Assembly (NCBI GenBank): GCA_963422675.2
Contig: CAXVYS010000024.1
Coordinates: forward strand, 806,001 to 870,000
Reading direction: 5' to 3'
DNA: 64,000 nt
Source: UBA4416 sp963422675
GTDB lineage: Bacteria > Bacteroidota > Bacteroidia > B-17B0 > Aurantibacillaceae
Below are positions 32,290 to 41,243 of this stretch, one piece after another; within the stretch, counting starts at the first letter, position 1; every line of letters begins with the position of its first letter. Both the position numbers and the translations under genes were made by a program. A model generated the notes under the pieces. It did not search any database, was not told the origin of the DNA, and saw only the letters and a list, made by a program, of their open reading frames with translations.

Positions 32290-34812
32290 TTAGCGGAACA
32301 AACTCACATATCCTTGTTTTTTTAAATCTTCGCCCACAACACCGCCGGCTTTGATCACGTAAAAATAAGTGCCTTCTTCAGCGTTGGTACCATTAATTTT
32401 TCCATCCCAGGAATTTTTTACATCCGAAGAACTAAATACCATTCTTCCCCATCGGTTGTATACCGAACATTCGTAATGGGTAAGGTTTGCAGCTTTTATA
32501 TCAAAATGATCGTTAACCTTATCTCCGTTTGGAGTAAATACATTTGGTACAACAATTTGTGGAACAACATCTATTACAGTAATCGTAAGAGTATCGTAAT
32601 CTTTACAGCCTGAGGCATTGGTAACAGTATAAGTAACCACATAAGTTCCACTTGTTACATATTGCGTGCTTGTAGTTTGAGAAGTAGAAAAAACAGTGTT
32701 TCCTAAATTCCAGTTAAAAGCTGTACCACCGCTTCCGAGGTCTGCAAAGTTTACAGTAAGGGGGGCATTACCATGTAACGAATCGGCGGCAATATTAGCA
32801 ATGGGGTTAGCGTTGGTTACCACTGTGAATGAAGCATTGGCATTTGGATTACAACCGTCTAAAACAGTTACTCCATATACGGTGGTTCCTGCCGAAGTTC
32901 CTGCAGGAACGGTTAAACTTGCTCCTGTAGAGCCATTGCTCCATATGTACTGGTATGGTTGACCTTTACCAGGGCTTATAAATGTTGGTGTAAGAATAAT
33001 TGAATTACCGATACAAATAGAATACACAGAAGAAGCCAGTGTTAATGCCGGATTAACCTGAACATCCGTTGTATGGTTTATTAAACAACCATTCGCATCT
33101 TTTGCAGTACAGGTATATTGTATGCTTGACCCCGGATTAACAGAAGTATCAGGGCCCGGTAAATTTCCCGGATTCCACGTGTAGCTGTAGGATGGTGTTC
33201 CGCCATTGGCTGTTGCCGTTAGTGCCGCAGCATTTCCTGCACATAAAACAATGGTACTGGATGTATTTAAACTAAGAGGAGCCGGTTGGGATATACTTAC
33301 TGTACCGGAAGTAAAGCAACCATTATTATCTAAAACAAAAACCGAATAAGTGCCTGCGCCAATGCCTGTTATAGTTTGTGTATGTTGTGCAATACCGGGA
33401 GTCCAGGTAAAGCTAAAAGGAGTATTACCACTGGCAATAATAGCTGATATGGTTCCTGTGGTTTGCCCATTACATTTTGGAGGATCAACACTAAAGGATG
33501 TAATACTTGGCCCGGCATTATTAGTAACCTGGAGGGTTTTAGTGATCACACATCCTCCATTGGATAAAGTGACGGTATACGTTGAATTAAAGGTTAAGCC
33601 TGTTGCGGAAGCACCTGTTCCCCCGCTTGGCGACCAGCTATACGTTAAACCGGTTGTAGAAGAGGTTACTGCAACAGTTGCAGATCCCGTTCCGCCGGAA
33701 GAAGCACAACCTCCGCCGGATGTTAAGATGGTAGATTGAATACCGGGAGTAACGATAATGGTATTACTAAAAATACTACTACAGACCCCATTCATTGATT
33801 GATGGGTGACGACAAATGTTCCTGGATCATCAAATGTGGGATTAAAAAAAGGAGACGTTGAACTGGACGGAGTAACGCTGGTTGTAGGTGTTACAGACCA
33901 GGAGTCCATCATGGCAGGATACATGGCCATGAGGTTGAGCGTTGTTCCCGAACAGATGGTAGGTGGTAAAGAGAATAGGGCATTGGTATTAGCAACATAT
34001 ACAGTAATGGTTGGAACAAAAGGCATACCACATCCTACTTTAAGGCTAGGGTTACAGGTATCCCAATACACTGTATAAGTACTGGTGGTCATTGGATTTA
34101 CCATCACAGTAAGCGTATTAACCGCAATTACAACACCTCCTGGACCTCTCCATACAATGGTATCACACACTGTGCAACCCGGAGGAATAGTCTTTTTAGG
34201 AGCACAACCTTGTGGAGGAATGATAGATAATAATACCCCACCACCACAGGATGGATTTGATGGACTTGTTGCAGGATTGGAAACAACCGACCCCGGAATT
34301 TCAGGAACAGGAACTCCCGGAACAGTAAAGGAAACAACCGGCCCGAAATTACCAATAGAGCTGGAGCTGGTAACTAATTCCCTTACCGCAAAATAATATA
34401 CCTTTCCCGGACAAAGATCTGTATAAGGAATAAATATATCATTATAGGCTTCCAAAGCGCACTGATCTGGCCAACCGGAAGCTGCCGTATAATTAGGAAC
34501 ATTTAATAAAGAGCTATACCATGGAAAGGCGTTATAACTAACACCGGGTCCTGCCCAGTTTTGTAAGTTGAGGTGCGCGCAACTCTCGGGTAAGGTGTTT
34601 AAAAAACTCGTTGGGTTACAGGAAACTTTTGCCTGCATCCAGTAAGGCCCTGTACCACAGGTTGCAGGATCCGATGATCCGGAAATAGTAACTCCTGTTG
34701 TACCAATGGTATAGGTAAGATTTACAAGAGGTAAACCATGGGATGCTTGCAGCGATGTTGTGGCGGCAAGTATAAAACAGGATGAAATAAAAAAGCGTAG
34801 TAGTGTTTTCAT
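32290..34812 (-). CDS. T9SS type B sorting-domain protein with SprB repeats
   Basis: 840-residue secreted or surface protein. Signal peptide MKTLLRFFISSCFILAATTS, then Thr/Ser/Pro-rich Ig-like and PKD domains. SprB-type repeat units appear around residues 440-590 (SFSVDPPKCNGQTTGTISAI and NNGCFTSGTVSISQPAPL, then TANGGTPSYSYTWNPG). A PKD domain (FNWNLGNTVFSTS) and the C-terminal sorting domain (IVVPNVFTPNGDKVNDHFDI, VYNRWGRMVFSSSD, WDGKINGTNAEEGTYFYVI) follow. Probably exported by the T9SS and retained at the cell surface; an adhesin-like role is inferred from the repeats. Confidence 0.9.
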   Translation of the reverse strand: MKTLLRFFISSCFILAATTSLQASHGLPLVNLTYTIGTTGVTISGSSDPATCGTGPYWMQAKVSCNPTSFLNTLPESCAHLNLQNWAGPGVSYNAFPWYSSLLNVPNYTAASGWPDQCALEAYNDIFIPYTDLCPGKVYYFAVRELVTSSSSIGNFGPVVSFTVPGVPVPEIPGSVVSNPATSPSNPSCGGGVLLSIIPPQGCAPKKTIPPGCTVCDTIVWRGPGGVVIAVNTLTVMVNPMTTSTYTVYWDTCNPSLKVGCGMPFVPTITVYVANTNALFSLPPTICSGTTLNLMAMYPAMMDSWSVTPTTSVTPSSSTSPFFNPTFDDPGTFVVTHQSMNGVCSSIFSNTIIVTPGIQSTILTSGGGCASSGGTGSATVAVTSSTTGLTYSWSPSGGTGASATGLTFNSTYTVTLSNGGCVITKTLQVTNNAGPSITSFSVDPPKCNGQTTGTISAIIASGNTPFSFTWTPGIAQHTQTITGIGAGTYSVFVLDNNGCFTSGTVSISQPAPLSLNTSSTIVLCAGNAAALTATANGGTPSYSYTWNPGNLPGPDTSVNPGSSIQYTCTAKDANGCLINHTTDVQVNPALTLASSVYSICIGNSIILTPTFISPGKGQPYQYIWSNGSTGASLTVPAGTSAGTTVYGVTVLDGCNPNANASFTVVTNANPIANIAADSLHGNAPLTVNFADLGSGGTAFNWNLGNTVFSTSQTTSTQYVTSGTYVVTYTVTNASGCKDYDTLTITVIDVVPQIVVPNVFTPNGDKVNDHFDIKAANLTHYECSVYNRWGRMVFSSSDVKNSWDGKINGTNAEEGTYFYVIKAGGVVGEDLKKQGYVSLFR

Positions 34813-34904
34813 GATACTGTAGTTTGGTAAACGAAGTTATAACTAAACAGTATGTCGAAACGAATTTTTCAGTAATTGAAATTATAGTTTAACTCATTTA
34901 TAAA

Positions 34905-35396
34905 TTAAGATCGCAACTTCTCAATTAATTTGGTGGTAGAAAAACCTTCTATTAAAGGAACGGTTAAAATACTTCCGCCTTTTGCAGTAACAAGATCATA
35001 ACCAACAATATCTTCTGCCTTGTAATCACTGCCTTTTACCAATACATCAGGCTGTATCGCTTTTATTAATTCGTAAGGAGTATCCTCATCAAATAAAATA
35101 ATAGCATCAATACATTCTAAAGCCGCTAAAATAGTAGCACGTGTTGTTTCCGAATTAATAGGTCGGTCGGGCGACTTTCCTAAACGTTTTACTGAAGCAT
35201 CAGTATTTAATCCTAAAATAAGTTTATCACCAAAATCCCGGGCGTGACATAAATACTCCACATGTCCGCGATGTAAAATATCAAAACAACCATTTGTGAA
35301 AACTATTTTCTGATGATCGTTATTCCATTTTTTTAGAAGAGGTTGCAACCCTTCTTTGGAAATAAATTTTTCGGAGAGTTTTTTATGATACGACAT
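34905..35396 (-). CDS. rfaE2: D-glycero-beta-D-manno-heptose 1-phosphate adenylyltransferase
   Basis: Transfers AMP to heptose 1-phosphate in the ADP-heptose pathway for LPS core. 163 residues, cytidylyltransferase-like fold: 'IVFTNGCFDILHRGHVEYL' contains the HxGH nucleotide-binding motif at 42-45, followed by LGLNTDASVKRLGKSPDRP, 'DVLVKGSDYKAEDIVG' and EGFSTTKLIEKL. It is the stand-alone adenylyltransferase, not fused to the kinase. It overlaps the upstream flippase-like gene by 14 nt and ends the panD operon. Confidence 0.92.
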   Translation of the reverse strand: MSYHKKLSEKFISKEGLQPLLKKWNNDHQKIVFTNGCFDILHRGHVEYLCHARDFGDKLILGLNTDASVKRLGKSPDRPINSETTRATILAALECIDAIILFDEDTPYELIKAIQPDVLVKGSDYKAEDIVGYDLVTAKGGSILTVPLIEGFSTTKLIEKLRS

Positions 35397-36399
35397 CCTT
35401 GTTATTTTTATTAATGAGGGGAAGTATAATAAGACTTAATATACCTAATACAAAAATTAAAACAAATTGCGATGTCCATGCCATCCAGGGGAAAGCAACG
35501 GCCGATATTTTTTCAACATGGTAGGTCGAAAGCAGTAGAGCCGTTATAATGGCAGGGTAGGCACCTAAGCCTCCCGGAGAAAATACCACGCCAAAAGTCC
35601 CAAACAATAATAACACCAGGCATTCCGAATGACCTAGATGTGCCGTACCGCTAAAAGCAAAAAAGCAGGCATATAAACTATAGAAATAACAGGTCCATAT
35701 GGCAATGCTTAAAAAAATAAATTGAAAAGGATGATCAATATCTTTTACCGAACTTAAACCTTTTGCAAAACCTTTAATGATAGCCCCGAATTTACCTGTA
35801 AATAAGGAAGCTATTTTTTTTCTGATAAGGAACAAACCAATCATTAAAAGTAAGAGTACCGAAATTAAAATAATGAACTGTGTTGGGTGTTGTGCGATAC
35901 TACTTAACTTTAGGGTTAACGGATCAAAAATATATTTCGTTGCCAAACCCTTCAACTGGGAAAACTGTGCAAACAAAGTCAGCACAAAAATCACAATCAG
36001 TAATAAAAAATCCACAATGCGTTCTGTGATCACCGTTCCTAAAGCAACTTCAAAAGGAACATCATCGTATTTTGTAACTAAACTACAGCGTGTAAGTTCA
36101 CCCATGCGGGGTAAACCATAATTGGCAAAATAGCCTACCAGCACAGCTCCAAGCGCATTACCTTTTGTTACGGAATAACCGGCGGGTTTTAATAAATAAT
36201 TCCAGCGAAAGGCCCTTAAGAAATGACTTAATAAAGCGATGAGCATGGAAATAACTACCCAAAAATAGTTTGCTTCTTTAAGGGAGCTTAAAATTTTATC
36301 GCGCTCTGTCCATACCGATTTAAGCGACAACCAGGTTAATAGAATACCTACACTAAGTAAAACCACAAACTGGATGATTGATTTAGTGCGTTTATTCAC
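35383..36399 (-). CDS. UPF0104 / LPG-synthase-type integral membrane protein
   Basis: 338-residue membrane protein with about eight hydrophobic helices, family of the lysylphosphatidylglycerol synthase transmembrane domain (TIGR00374-like, 'flippase-like domain'). Typical segments: 'SHFLRAFRWNYLLKPAGY', ALGAVLVGYFANYGLPRMGE (substrate-site like), TRCSLVTKYDDVPFEVALGT and 'GTFGVVFSPGGLGAYPAII'. Substrate unknown; a lipid transporter role is suggested by the family. It sits between panD (4-nt gap) and rfaE2 (overlap), so the three are one operon. Confidence 0.88.
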   Translation of the reverse strand: MNKRTKSIIQFVVLLSVGILLTWLSLKSVWTERDKILSSLKEANYFWVVISMLIALLSHFLRAFRWNYLLKPAGYSVTKGNALGAVLVGYFANYGLPRMGELTRCSLVTKYDDVPFEVALGTVITERIVDFLLLIVIFVLTLFAQFSQLKGLATKYIFDPLTLKLSSIAQHPTQFIILISVLLLLMIGLFLIRKKIASLFTGKFGAIIKGFAKGLSSVKDIDHPFQFIFLSIAIWTCYFYSLYACFFAFSGTAHLGHSECLVLLLFGTFGVVFSPGGLGAYPAIITALLLSTYHVEKISAVAFPWMAWTSQFVLIFVLGILSLIILPLINKNNKDVVS

Positions 36400-36403
36400 G
36401 GTA

Positions 36404-36754
36404 TTATTTTAAACGGTTGGTTTTAGTATCCGGAAAAACAACCCAGGGTTTAAACGTTTTAGCTTCTTCAAACTCCATATCCGCATAGGAAATAATAATG
36501 ACTACATCTCCCAAACTTACTTTTTTTGCAGCCGGCCCGTTCAAACAAATAACACCACTTTTTCTTTCCCCTCTGATAACATAGGTTATAAAACGCTCGC
36601 CGTTATCTTTATTAAGAATATGTACCTGTTCATTTTCTATTAAATTGGCAGCATCCATCAAATCTTCATCAATAGTAACGCTGCCTATATAGTCCAGTTC
36701 TGCCTGTGTAACGGTTACACAATGTAGTTTAGACTTCATTACTTGAATTTGCAT
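36404..36754 (-). CDS. panD: Aspartate 1-decarboxylase
   Basis: Pyruvoyl enzyme making beta-alanine for pantothenate and CoA. I chose the second of two adjacent ATGs, at 36754 (MQIQVMKSKLH), because it puts the self-cleavage site at Gly24-Ser25 (YIGSVTID), as in E. coli PanD. Other conserved residues are KLH at 9-11, NGERFITYVI, and 'NGPAAKKVSLGDVVIIISY'. 116 aa. A TACATTTG element lies 8 nt upstream. The open frame extends three further codons to a GTG that lies inside that element. No panC is present here. Confidence 0.96.
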   Translation of the reverse strand: MQIQVMKSKLHCVTVTQAELDYIGSVTIDEDLMDAANLIENEQVHILNKDNGERFITYVIRGERKSGVICLNGPAAKKVSLGDVVIIISYADMEFEEAKTFKPWVVFPDTKTNRLK

Positions 36755-36762
36755 CATGGGCA

Positions 36763-36770
36763 CAAATGTA
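36763..36770 (-). promoter_or_regulatory. -7 element of the panD operon
   Basis: The minus strand reads TACATTTG, an exact TAnnTTTG match, 5 nt before ATG 36757 and 8 nt before ATG 36754. The mRNA would be leaderless or nearly so. Confidence 0.55.
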
Positions 36771-36790
36771 CTAAAAAAGTATAAAACCGC

Positions 36791-37390
36791 TTAAATCATT
36801 GTGTTTTTACTATCATCGCCAAACTCCTGTGCTTTTATAATTAATTGCAACTCATACAGGTCTTTTTTTCTGATCACTAAAGTATTGCTCCATTTGTCGT
36901 GCCACCCTAATTCACTGCAACAGGAAAAAGCTTCAAAAGGTACAATACGGCTATAAGAACGGATAAGAATTTGTTTAAATGTTGGTTTTTCGCCATATTC
37001 ATTCACTACAATTCTTCCCAACACCAATTTACCGGGAGAACTCTGCATAAAGTATTCGAAAAATAAATAATAACCCGGAAATAATATAAAATAAGTAATC
37101 ATGTTTATGATGAAGTCAGCTAAAGGTGTATCCCAAAAACCAACATTATCTGTTAAGGCCGTAACAGTTCCTGCCATTACTCCTAGTATAATCGCAAATA
37201 CATAAAAGAAAACCCTGTCAAGCATAAAATGACCAAATCTGGGCCAGCCCTCAACGGTCGTAACCTCTTTATAGCGTATTAAAGTTTTGTTTTCAAACTT
37301 AGTCCCGTCTGTGGCTAATCCATCACCCCTTATTCTGCTTTTTACGGTATAGGTTTCCTTTATTTCTGTGATCTTGGTTCTGTTTTCCAT
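36791..37390 (-). CDS. RDD-family membrane protein
   Basis: 199 residues. A soluble N-terminal region of about 50 residues precedes the RDD domain: 'WPRFGHFMLDRVFFYVFA' with the Arg/Asp pair (R..D), two to three membrane helices, and 'QSSPGKLVLGRIVVNEYGEK' then 'RSYSRIVPFEAFSCC'. The C-terminal WHDKWSNTLVI is also typical. Function of the family is poorly defined (transport or ion homeostasis proposed). Upstream of panD on the same strand but separated by the panD promoter. Confidence 0.88.
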   Translation of the reverse strand: MENRTKITEIKETYTVKSRIRGDGLATDGTKFENKTLIRYKEVTTVEGWPRFGHFMLDRVFFYVFAIILGVMAGTVTALTDNVGFWDTPLADFIINMITYFILFPGYYLFFEYFMQSSPGKLVLGRIVVNEYGEKPTFKQILIRSYSRIVPFEAFSCCSELGWHDKWSNTLVIRKKDLYELQLIIKAQEFGDDSKNTMI

Positions 37391-37483
37391 CAGGTAATTT
37401 TAGTAATTTAATTTAAGGAAAAGCAGGGAAAACAAAATTTAGATATTGACAAAATTTTACTTGCACACCTACCCTAAATGTGG

Positions 37484-37491
37484 TATCTTTG
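37484..37491 (+). promoter_or_regulatory. -7 element of the suf operon
   Basis: TATCTTTG matches TAnnTTTG exactly. A TTG lies about 20 nt upstream (37461) at the expected -33 distance. The predicted start of transcription (about 37498) abuts the 17-bp palindrome. Confidence 0.7.
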
Positions 37492-37498
37492 TACTGCG

Positions 37499-37515
37499 TT
37501 TAGATTTAATCTAAA
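37499..37515. promoter_or_regulatory. Perfect palindrome, likely operator of the suf operon
   Basis: TTTAGATTTAATCTAAA is an 8-1-8 perfect inverted repeat covering about +1 to +18 of the predicted suf transcript, where a bound repressor would block initiation. The shape (TTAGA..TCTAA) resembles iron-responsive DtxR/IdeR-like or other metal-repressor boxes; the assignment to a particular regulator is inference. No regulator gene is adjacent. Confidence 0.6.
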
Positions 37516-37558
37516 TAAGAATAACATATAAGTAATTAATTATTAGATACTTAAAAAC

Positions 37559-37885
37559 ATGATAACAGTTAGCAACGCAGCAAAAGAACATGCTGTTCAA
37601 TTAATAAAAGAGGAGAATAAACCGGTAGATACATTTATTAGAGTAGGTGTTGATGGTGGTGGTTGCTCCGGTTTAATGTATAACCTGGAGTTTGATAATA
37701 TCATGAAAGACGGCGATCAGGTTTTTGAAGATAATGGTGTAAAAGTAGTGGTTGACAGAAAAAGTTTTTTATATCTGGTAGGAACCGAATTGGATTACAC
37801 CGGCGGGTTAAATGGAAAAGGCTTTACATTTAAAAACCCTAACGCATCGCGTACTTGCGGTTGCGGAGAATCATTTTCTGTATAA
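37559..37885 (+). CDS. sufA: HesB/IscA-type Fe-S assembly protein
   Basis: A-type carrier that accepts and passes on Fe-S clusters. 108 residues with the three conserved cysteines: Cys36 (GGGCSGLMYNLEF), Cys100 and Cys102 (TCGCGESFSV). First gene of the suf operon, downstream of the palindrome and promoter; sufB begins about 100 nt later. It could equally be named erpA; its position suggests SufA. Confidence 0.94.
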   Translation: MITVSNAAKEHAVQLIKEENKPVDTFIRVGVDGGGCSGLMYNLEFDNIMKDGDQVFEDNGVKVVVDRKSFLYLVGTELDYTGGLNGKGFTFKNPNASRTCGCGESFSV

Positions 37886-37991
37886 AAAAGGGATAGAGTT
37901 TTGAAAGTTAAAGGGTTGGACAGTTCAACCTCACCAATAACAGGCATACTTTCTAAACTTTTAAACCTTCAAATTTTTTTAACGTAATAAA

Positions 37992-39443
37992 ATGGCAAAC
38001 GAGATATTAGAAGAACATATACAAAGTGAGTATAAATGGGGCTTTACCACATCTATTGAAGCGGATGAGGCACCAAAAGGATTAAATGAAGACATCATCC
38101 GTTTTATTTCAGCGAAAAAAAACGAGCCAGAATGGTTATTGGAGTTTCGCTTAAAAGCATTTCGTAACTGGTTAAATATGGTAGAGCCTGAATGGGCTCA
38201 TGTATCGTACAAAAAACCCGATTTTCAGGACATTATTTATTATTCAGCACCTAAGCCTAAAAAAGAATTAGGGAGTTTGGATGAAGTAGACCCTGAATTA
38301 TTAAAAACCTTTGAAAAATTAGGAATTTCTTTAGAGGAACAAAAACGAATTAGTGGCGTACAAAGCACCATTGCGGTAGATGTAGTATTTGACAGTGTTT
38401 CTGTAAAAACAACGTTTAAGGAAACGCTTGCCGAAAAAGGCATTATCTTTTGTTCGTTCAGTGAAGCCGTTCAGGATCATCCTGATTTGGTAAAAAAATA
38501 TATGGGGATGGTAGTGCCACCTACCGATAATTTTTATGCGGCATTAAATTCAGCCGTTTTTACAGATGGTTCGTTTTGCTATATTCCAAAAGGAGTACGT
38601 TCACCAATGGAATTGTCAACGTATTTCCGTATCAACGCCAGTGGTACAGGCCAGTTTGAAAGAACATTAATTATAGCGGATGAAGATTCGTATGTATCTT
38701 ACCTTGAAGGATGTACTGCTCCTCAGCGCGATGAAAATCAATTACACGCGGCGGTAGTAGAAATTATTACACATAAAAATGCAGAAGTAAAATACAGTAC
38801 CGTACAAAACTGGTACCCCGGTGATAAAGACGGGAAAGGCGGGATCTTTAATTTTGTAACTAAACGCGGAATTTGTTTAGAAGATAATTCTAAGATTAGC
38901 TGGACTCAAGTAGAAACCGGTTCTGCAGTTACATGGAAATATCCTTCAGTAATTTTAAAAGGAAATAATTCGGTTGGAGAATTTTATTCTGTAGCCGTAA
39001 CCAATAATTACCAGCAGGCAGATACCGGAACTAAAATGATCCATATCGGTAAAAACACCCGTTCTACAATTATATCAAAAGGAATTTCGGCAGGCTTTAG
39101 TAATAACAGCTACCGTGGTTTGGTGCAAATAAAAAAAGGCGCAAGCAACTCCCGTAATTTTTCGCAATGCGATAGTTTATTAATGGGGGATAAATGCGGT
39201 GCACATACATACCCTTACATTGAGATAAAAGATAAAACAGCGGTTGTGGAACATGAAGCCACCACCAGTAAAATTGGGGAAGACCAGTTATTTTATTGTA
39301 AGCAAAGAGGTATTGATAACGAAAAAGCCATTGGCCTGATCGTAAACGGATATTGCAAAGAAGTATTAAATAAATTACCAATGGAGTTTGCTGTTGAAGC
39401 GCAAAAATTATTGGCGATTAGCTTAGAAGGAAGCGTAGGGTAA
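37992..39443 (+). CDS. sufB: Fe-S cluster assembly scaffold SufB
   Basis: Core scaffold of the SufBCD complex that builds Fe-S clusters. 483 residues. Conserved stretches include 'EWLLEFRLKAFRNWL', 'FYAALNSAVFTDGSFCYIPK', 'SYVSYLEGCTAPQRDENQLH', 'KYSTVQNWYPGDKDGKGGI', SQCDSLLMGDKCGAHTYPYI (with the conserved Cys) and EHEATTSKIGEDQLFYC. Normal length. The next gene, 19 nt downstream, is not sufC but a membrane glycosyltransferase-like gene. Confidence 0.97.
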   Translation: MANEILEEHIQSEYKWGFTTSIEADEAPKGLNEDIIRFISAKKNEPEWLLEFRLKAFRNWLNMVEPEWAHVSYKKPDFQDIIYYSAPKPKKELGSLDEVDPELLKTFEKLGISLEEQKRISGVQSTIAVDVVFDSVSVKTTFKETLAEKGIIFCSFSEAVQDHPDLVKKYMGMVVPPTDNFYAALNSAVFTDGSFCYIPKGVRSPMELSTYFRINASGTGQFERTLIIADEDSYVSYLEGCTAPQRDENQLHAAVVEIITHKNAEVKYSTVQNWYPGDKDGKGGIFNFVTKRGICLEDNSKISWTQVETGSAVTWKYPSVILKGNNSVGEFYSVAVTNNYQQADTGTKMIHIGKNTRSTIISKGISAGFSNNSYRGLVQIKKGASNSRNFSQCDSLLMGDKCGAHTYPYIEIKDKTAVVEHEATTSKIGEDQLFYCKQRGIDNEKAIGLIVNGYCKEVLNKLPMEFAVEAQKLLAISLEGSVG

Positions 39444-39462
39444 ATGTTATTCTTAAAATTAA

Positions 39463-41229
39463 TTGTTTGGTTTGAAAAGACTATTTTATAATTCATCATT
39501 TTTTGTTTTACTATTTATAGCGGTATCAGGCATTACTTTAATTTTCTGTGATTGGTCAAATCGTTCTTCTTTACAACAAAATTTCACTAAGATCGATGGC
39601 GATGGAAAAGATTATTACTCTTACCTAACCTCGGCATTTATTACAAAAGATCTGTCACACCTAAGTCCTGATAATAGTTTTGTAGTAGAAACTCCCACCG
39701 GTAATATTAACCTGCACCCTGTTGGTGTGGCAGTTTTACAGCTTCCCTTCTTTGGCCTGGGATATTTAAGTGCCGGCATAAGTGATCAAAAATTAGATGG
39801 ATTTTCTCTTCCTTTTCAACTGGCCATCAGTTTAGCCGCTTTATTTTACCTGATTGTAGGATTGGTGTTTATTCACAAAACCCTTGTAAATTCAGGCTTT
39901 CGAACCACGATTATCTTTGCCTCCATTATTTGTTTATTTTTTGGAACCACCTTATTAAATTATGTTTTAACGGAGCCATCCATGTCTCATGTGTATTCCT
40001 TCGCGCTCATTTCTGCATTTGTGTATTACGGACAAAAATCGGCAACAGGCTTTTCTGCCCGTAACACCTATATCCTGGCATGTATATTCGGATTAATTAT
40101 TTTGGTAAGACCTGTAAATGCCTTAGTACTTTTCCTGATCCCATTCTTCTATCATTCGTTTAGTGAATGGAAGAGCTCCATCAGCGTTTATTTCCATAAC
40201 AGAAAAACTCTGATTATTTCTATAGGTATAGTTGCCGCTGTATTCAGCATACAGTCTGTTATCTGGTTCATGCAGACAGGTCAGTTTTTTCAATCAAGCT
40301 ATAAAGGAAACGGATTCTACTTTTTACATCCACAAGTTTTCCCTATGCTGTTTGGCTTCAATTCAGGAATCTTCGTTTACACACCTTTATTTTTTGTGGT
40401 ACTGTTTGGCTTATACATCATCTATAAACAGAACAAATTTAAGGCACTCAGTTTATCATTGTTTTTAGTGATATGCCTTTACGTATTTTCATCCTACTGG
40501 GGTTGGACCTACTTCGACGGTATTGGTACACGCCCGTTTGTCGATTTTTATAGTCTTGCTGCCATAGGCCTTTGTTATGCCTTTACCGCTTTAAATTCTT
40601 TTACCGGGAAAGGAGTTGTGAGTGCAGTAACGGGGCTTTGTGTGTTGTTTAACCTGATCGTTTGTTATCAGTATAAGGAAGGAATTATACAATCTTGTGG
40701 CATGAATTACGATAAATTTAAATACACGTTCTTAAAAACATCGTCCGATTATAAAAATGTATTGGGAGGTTGTTATGATCTTCAACCCTATTCGGCGGAA
40801 CGTAAAGAACCATTTGTTTCTTACCAAACCAAATTCGAAGACCAAAAGAATCATTTCTATCAATACAACAAAAACGAATACGGCGTTGGGTTTGAAAGCA
40901 AACCTTTGGCAATCGATTCCCGAAAAATTCATATTAAAATTGGGATCGACCGGTTGGAAACAACACCAAATGCAAGCAAGGATGTAGTGATGACGCTTTC
41001 ATTAAACGATAATAACAACAACTGTAAATCATGGCAAACATTTAAATTAAATGATGCTCCCTCTGAAGTGAATTACAGTAACTGGAAACATTATGATTAC
41101 GGAGTTAATGTTGTATCAACTATTACAGAAACAGATAAACTTTCGATATTTGTATGGAACAAAGGCAAAGAACAATTTGGAATAGATAATTTTAAAGTAG
41201 AGCTGTATGACTATGGCCACATCAACTAA
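39463..41229 (+). CDS. Polytopic membrane protein, glycosyltransferase-family-39-like, inside the suf operon
   Basis: 588 residues starting at TTG 39463, the first usable start after sufB. Ten or more hydrophobic helices span about residues 8-420, with a first extracytoplasmic loop holding 'IDGDGKDYYSYLTSAFITKD', in the style of the acidic catalytic loop of GT-C membrane glycosyltransferases, and 'TPTGNINLHPVGVAVLQLPF'. The last 150 residues are soluble and probably extracytoplasmic, ending in 'KGKEQFGIDNFKVELYDYG', reminiscent of a beta-sandwich carbohydrate-binding domain. Family call is by layout only. It lies between sufB (19 nt) and sufC (14 nt) on the same strand, an unusual position; a role in Fe-S assembly is not implied. 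Confidence 0.65.
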   Translation: MFGLKRLFYNSSFFVLLFIAVSGITLIFCDWSNRSSLQQNFTKIDGDGKDYYSYLTSAFITKDLSHLSPDNSFVVETPTGNINLHPVGVAVLQLPFFGLGYLSAGISDQKLDGFSLPFQLAISLAALFYLIVGLVFIHKTLVNSGFRTTIIFASIICLFFGTTLLNYVLTEPSMSHVYSFALISAFVYYGQKSATGFSARNTYILACIFGLIILVRPVNALVLFLIPFFYHSFSEWKSSISVYFHNRKTLIISIGIVAAVFSIQSVIWFMQTGQFFQSSYKGNGFYFLHPQVFPMLFGFNSGIFVYTPLFFVVLFGLYIIYKQNKFKALSLSLFLVICLYVFSSYWGWTYFDGIGTRPFVDFYSLAAIGLCYAFTALNSFTGKGVVSAVTGLCVLFNLIVCYQYKEGIIQSCGMNYDKFKYTFLKTSSDYKNVLGGCYDLQPYSAERKEPFVSYQTKFEDQKNHFYQYNKNEYGVGFESKPLAIDSRKIHIKIGIDRLETTPNASKDVVMTLSLNDNNNNCKSWQTFKLNDAPSEVNYSNWKHYDYGVNVVSTITETDKLSIFVWNKGKEQFGIDNFKVELYDYGHIN

Positions 41230-41243
41230 ATAATAATAAACAA

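Noticed and set aside
33350..34396. Plus-strand open frames rich in Val and Pro across the SprB-repeat gene
   Set aside because: Shadows of a long, well-supported minus-strand gene with signal peptide and sorting domain.
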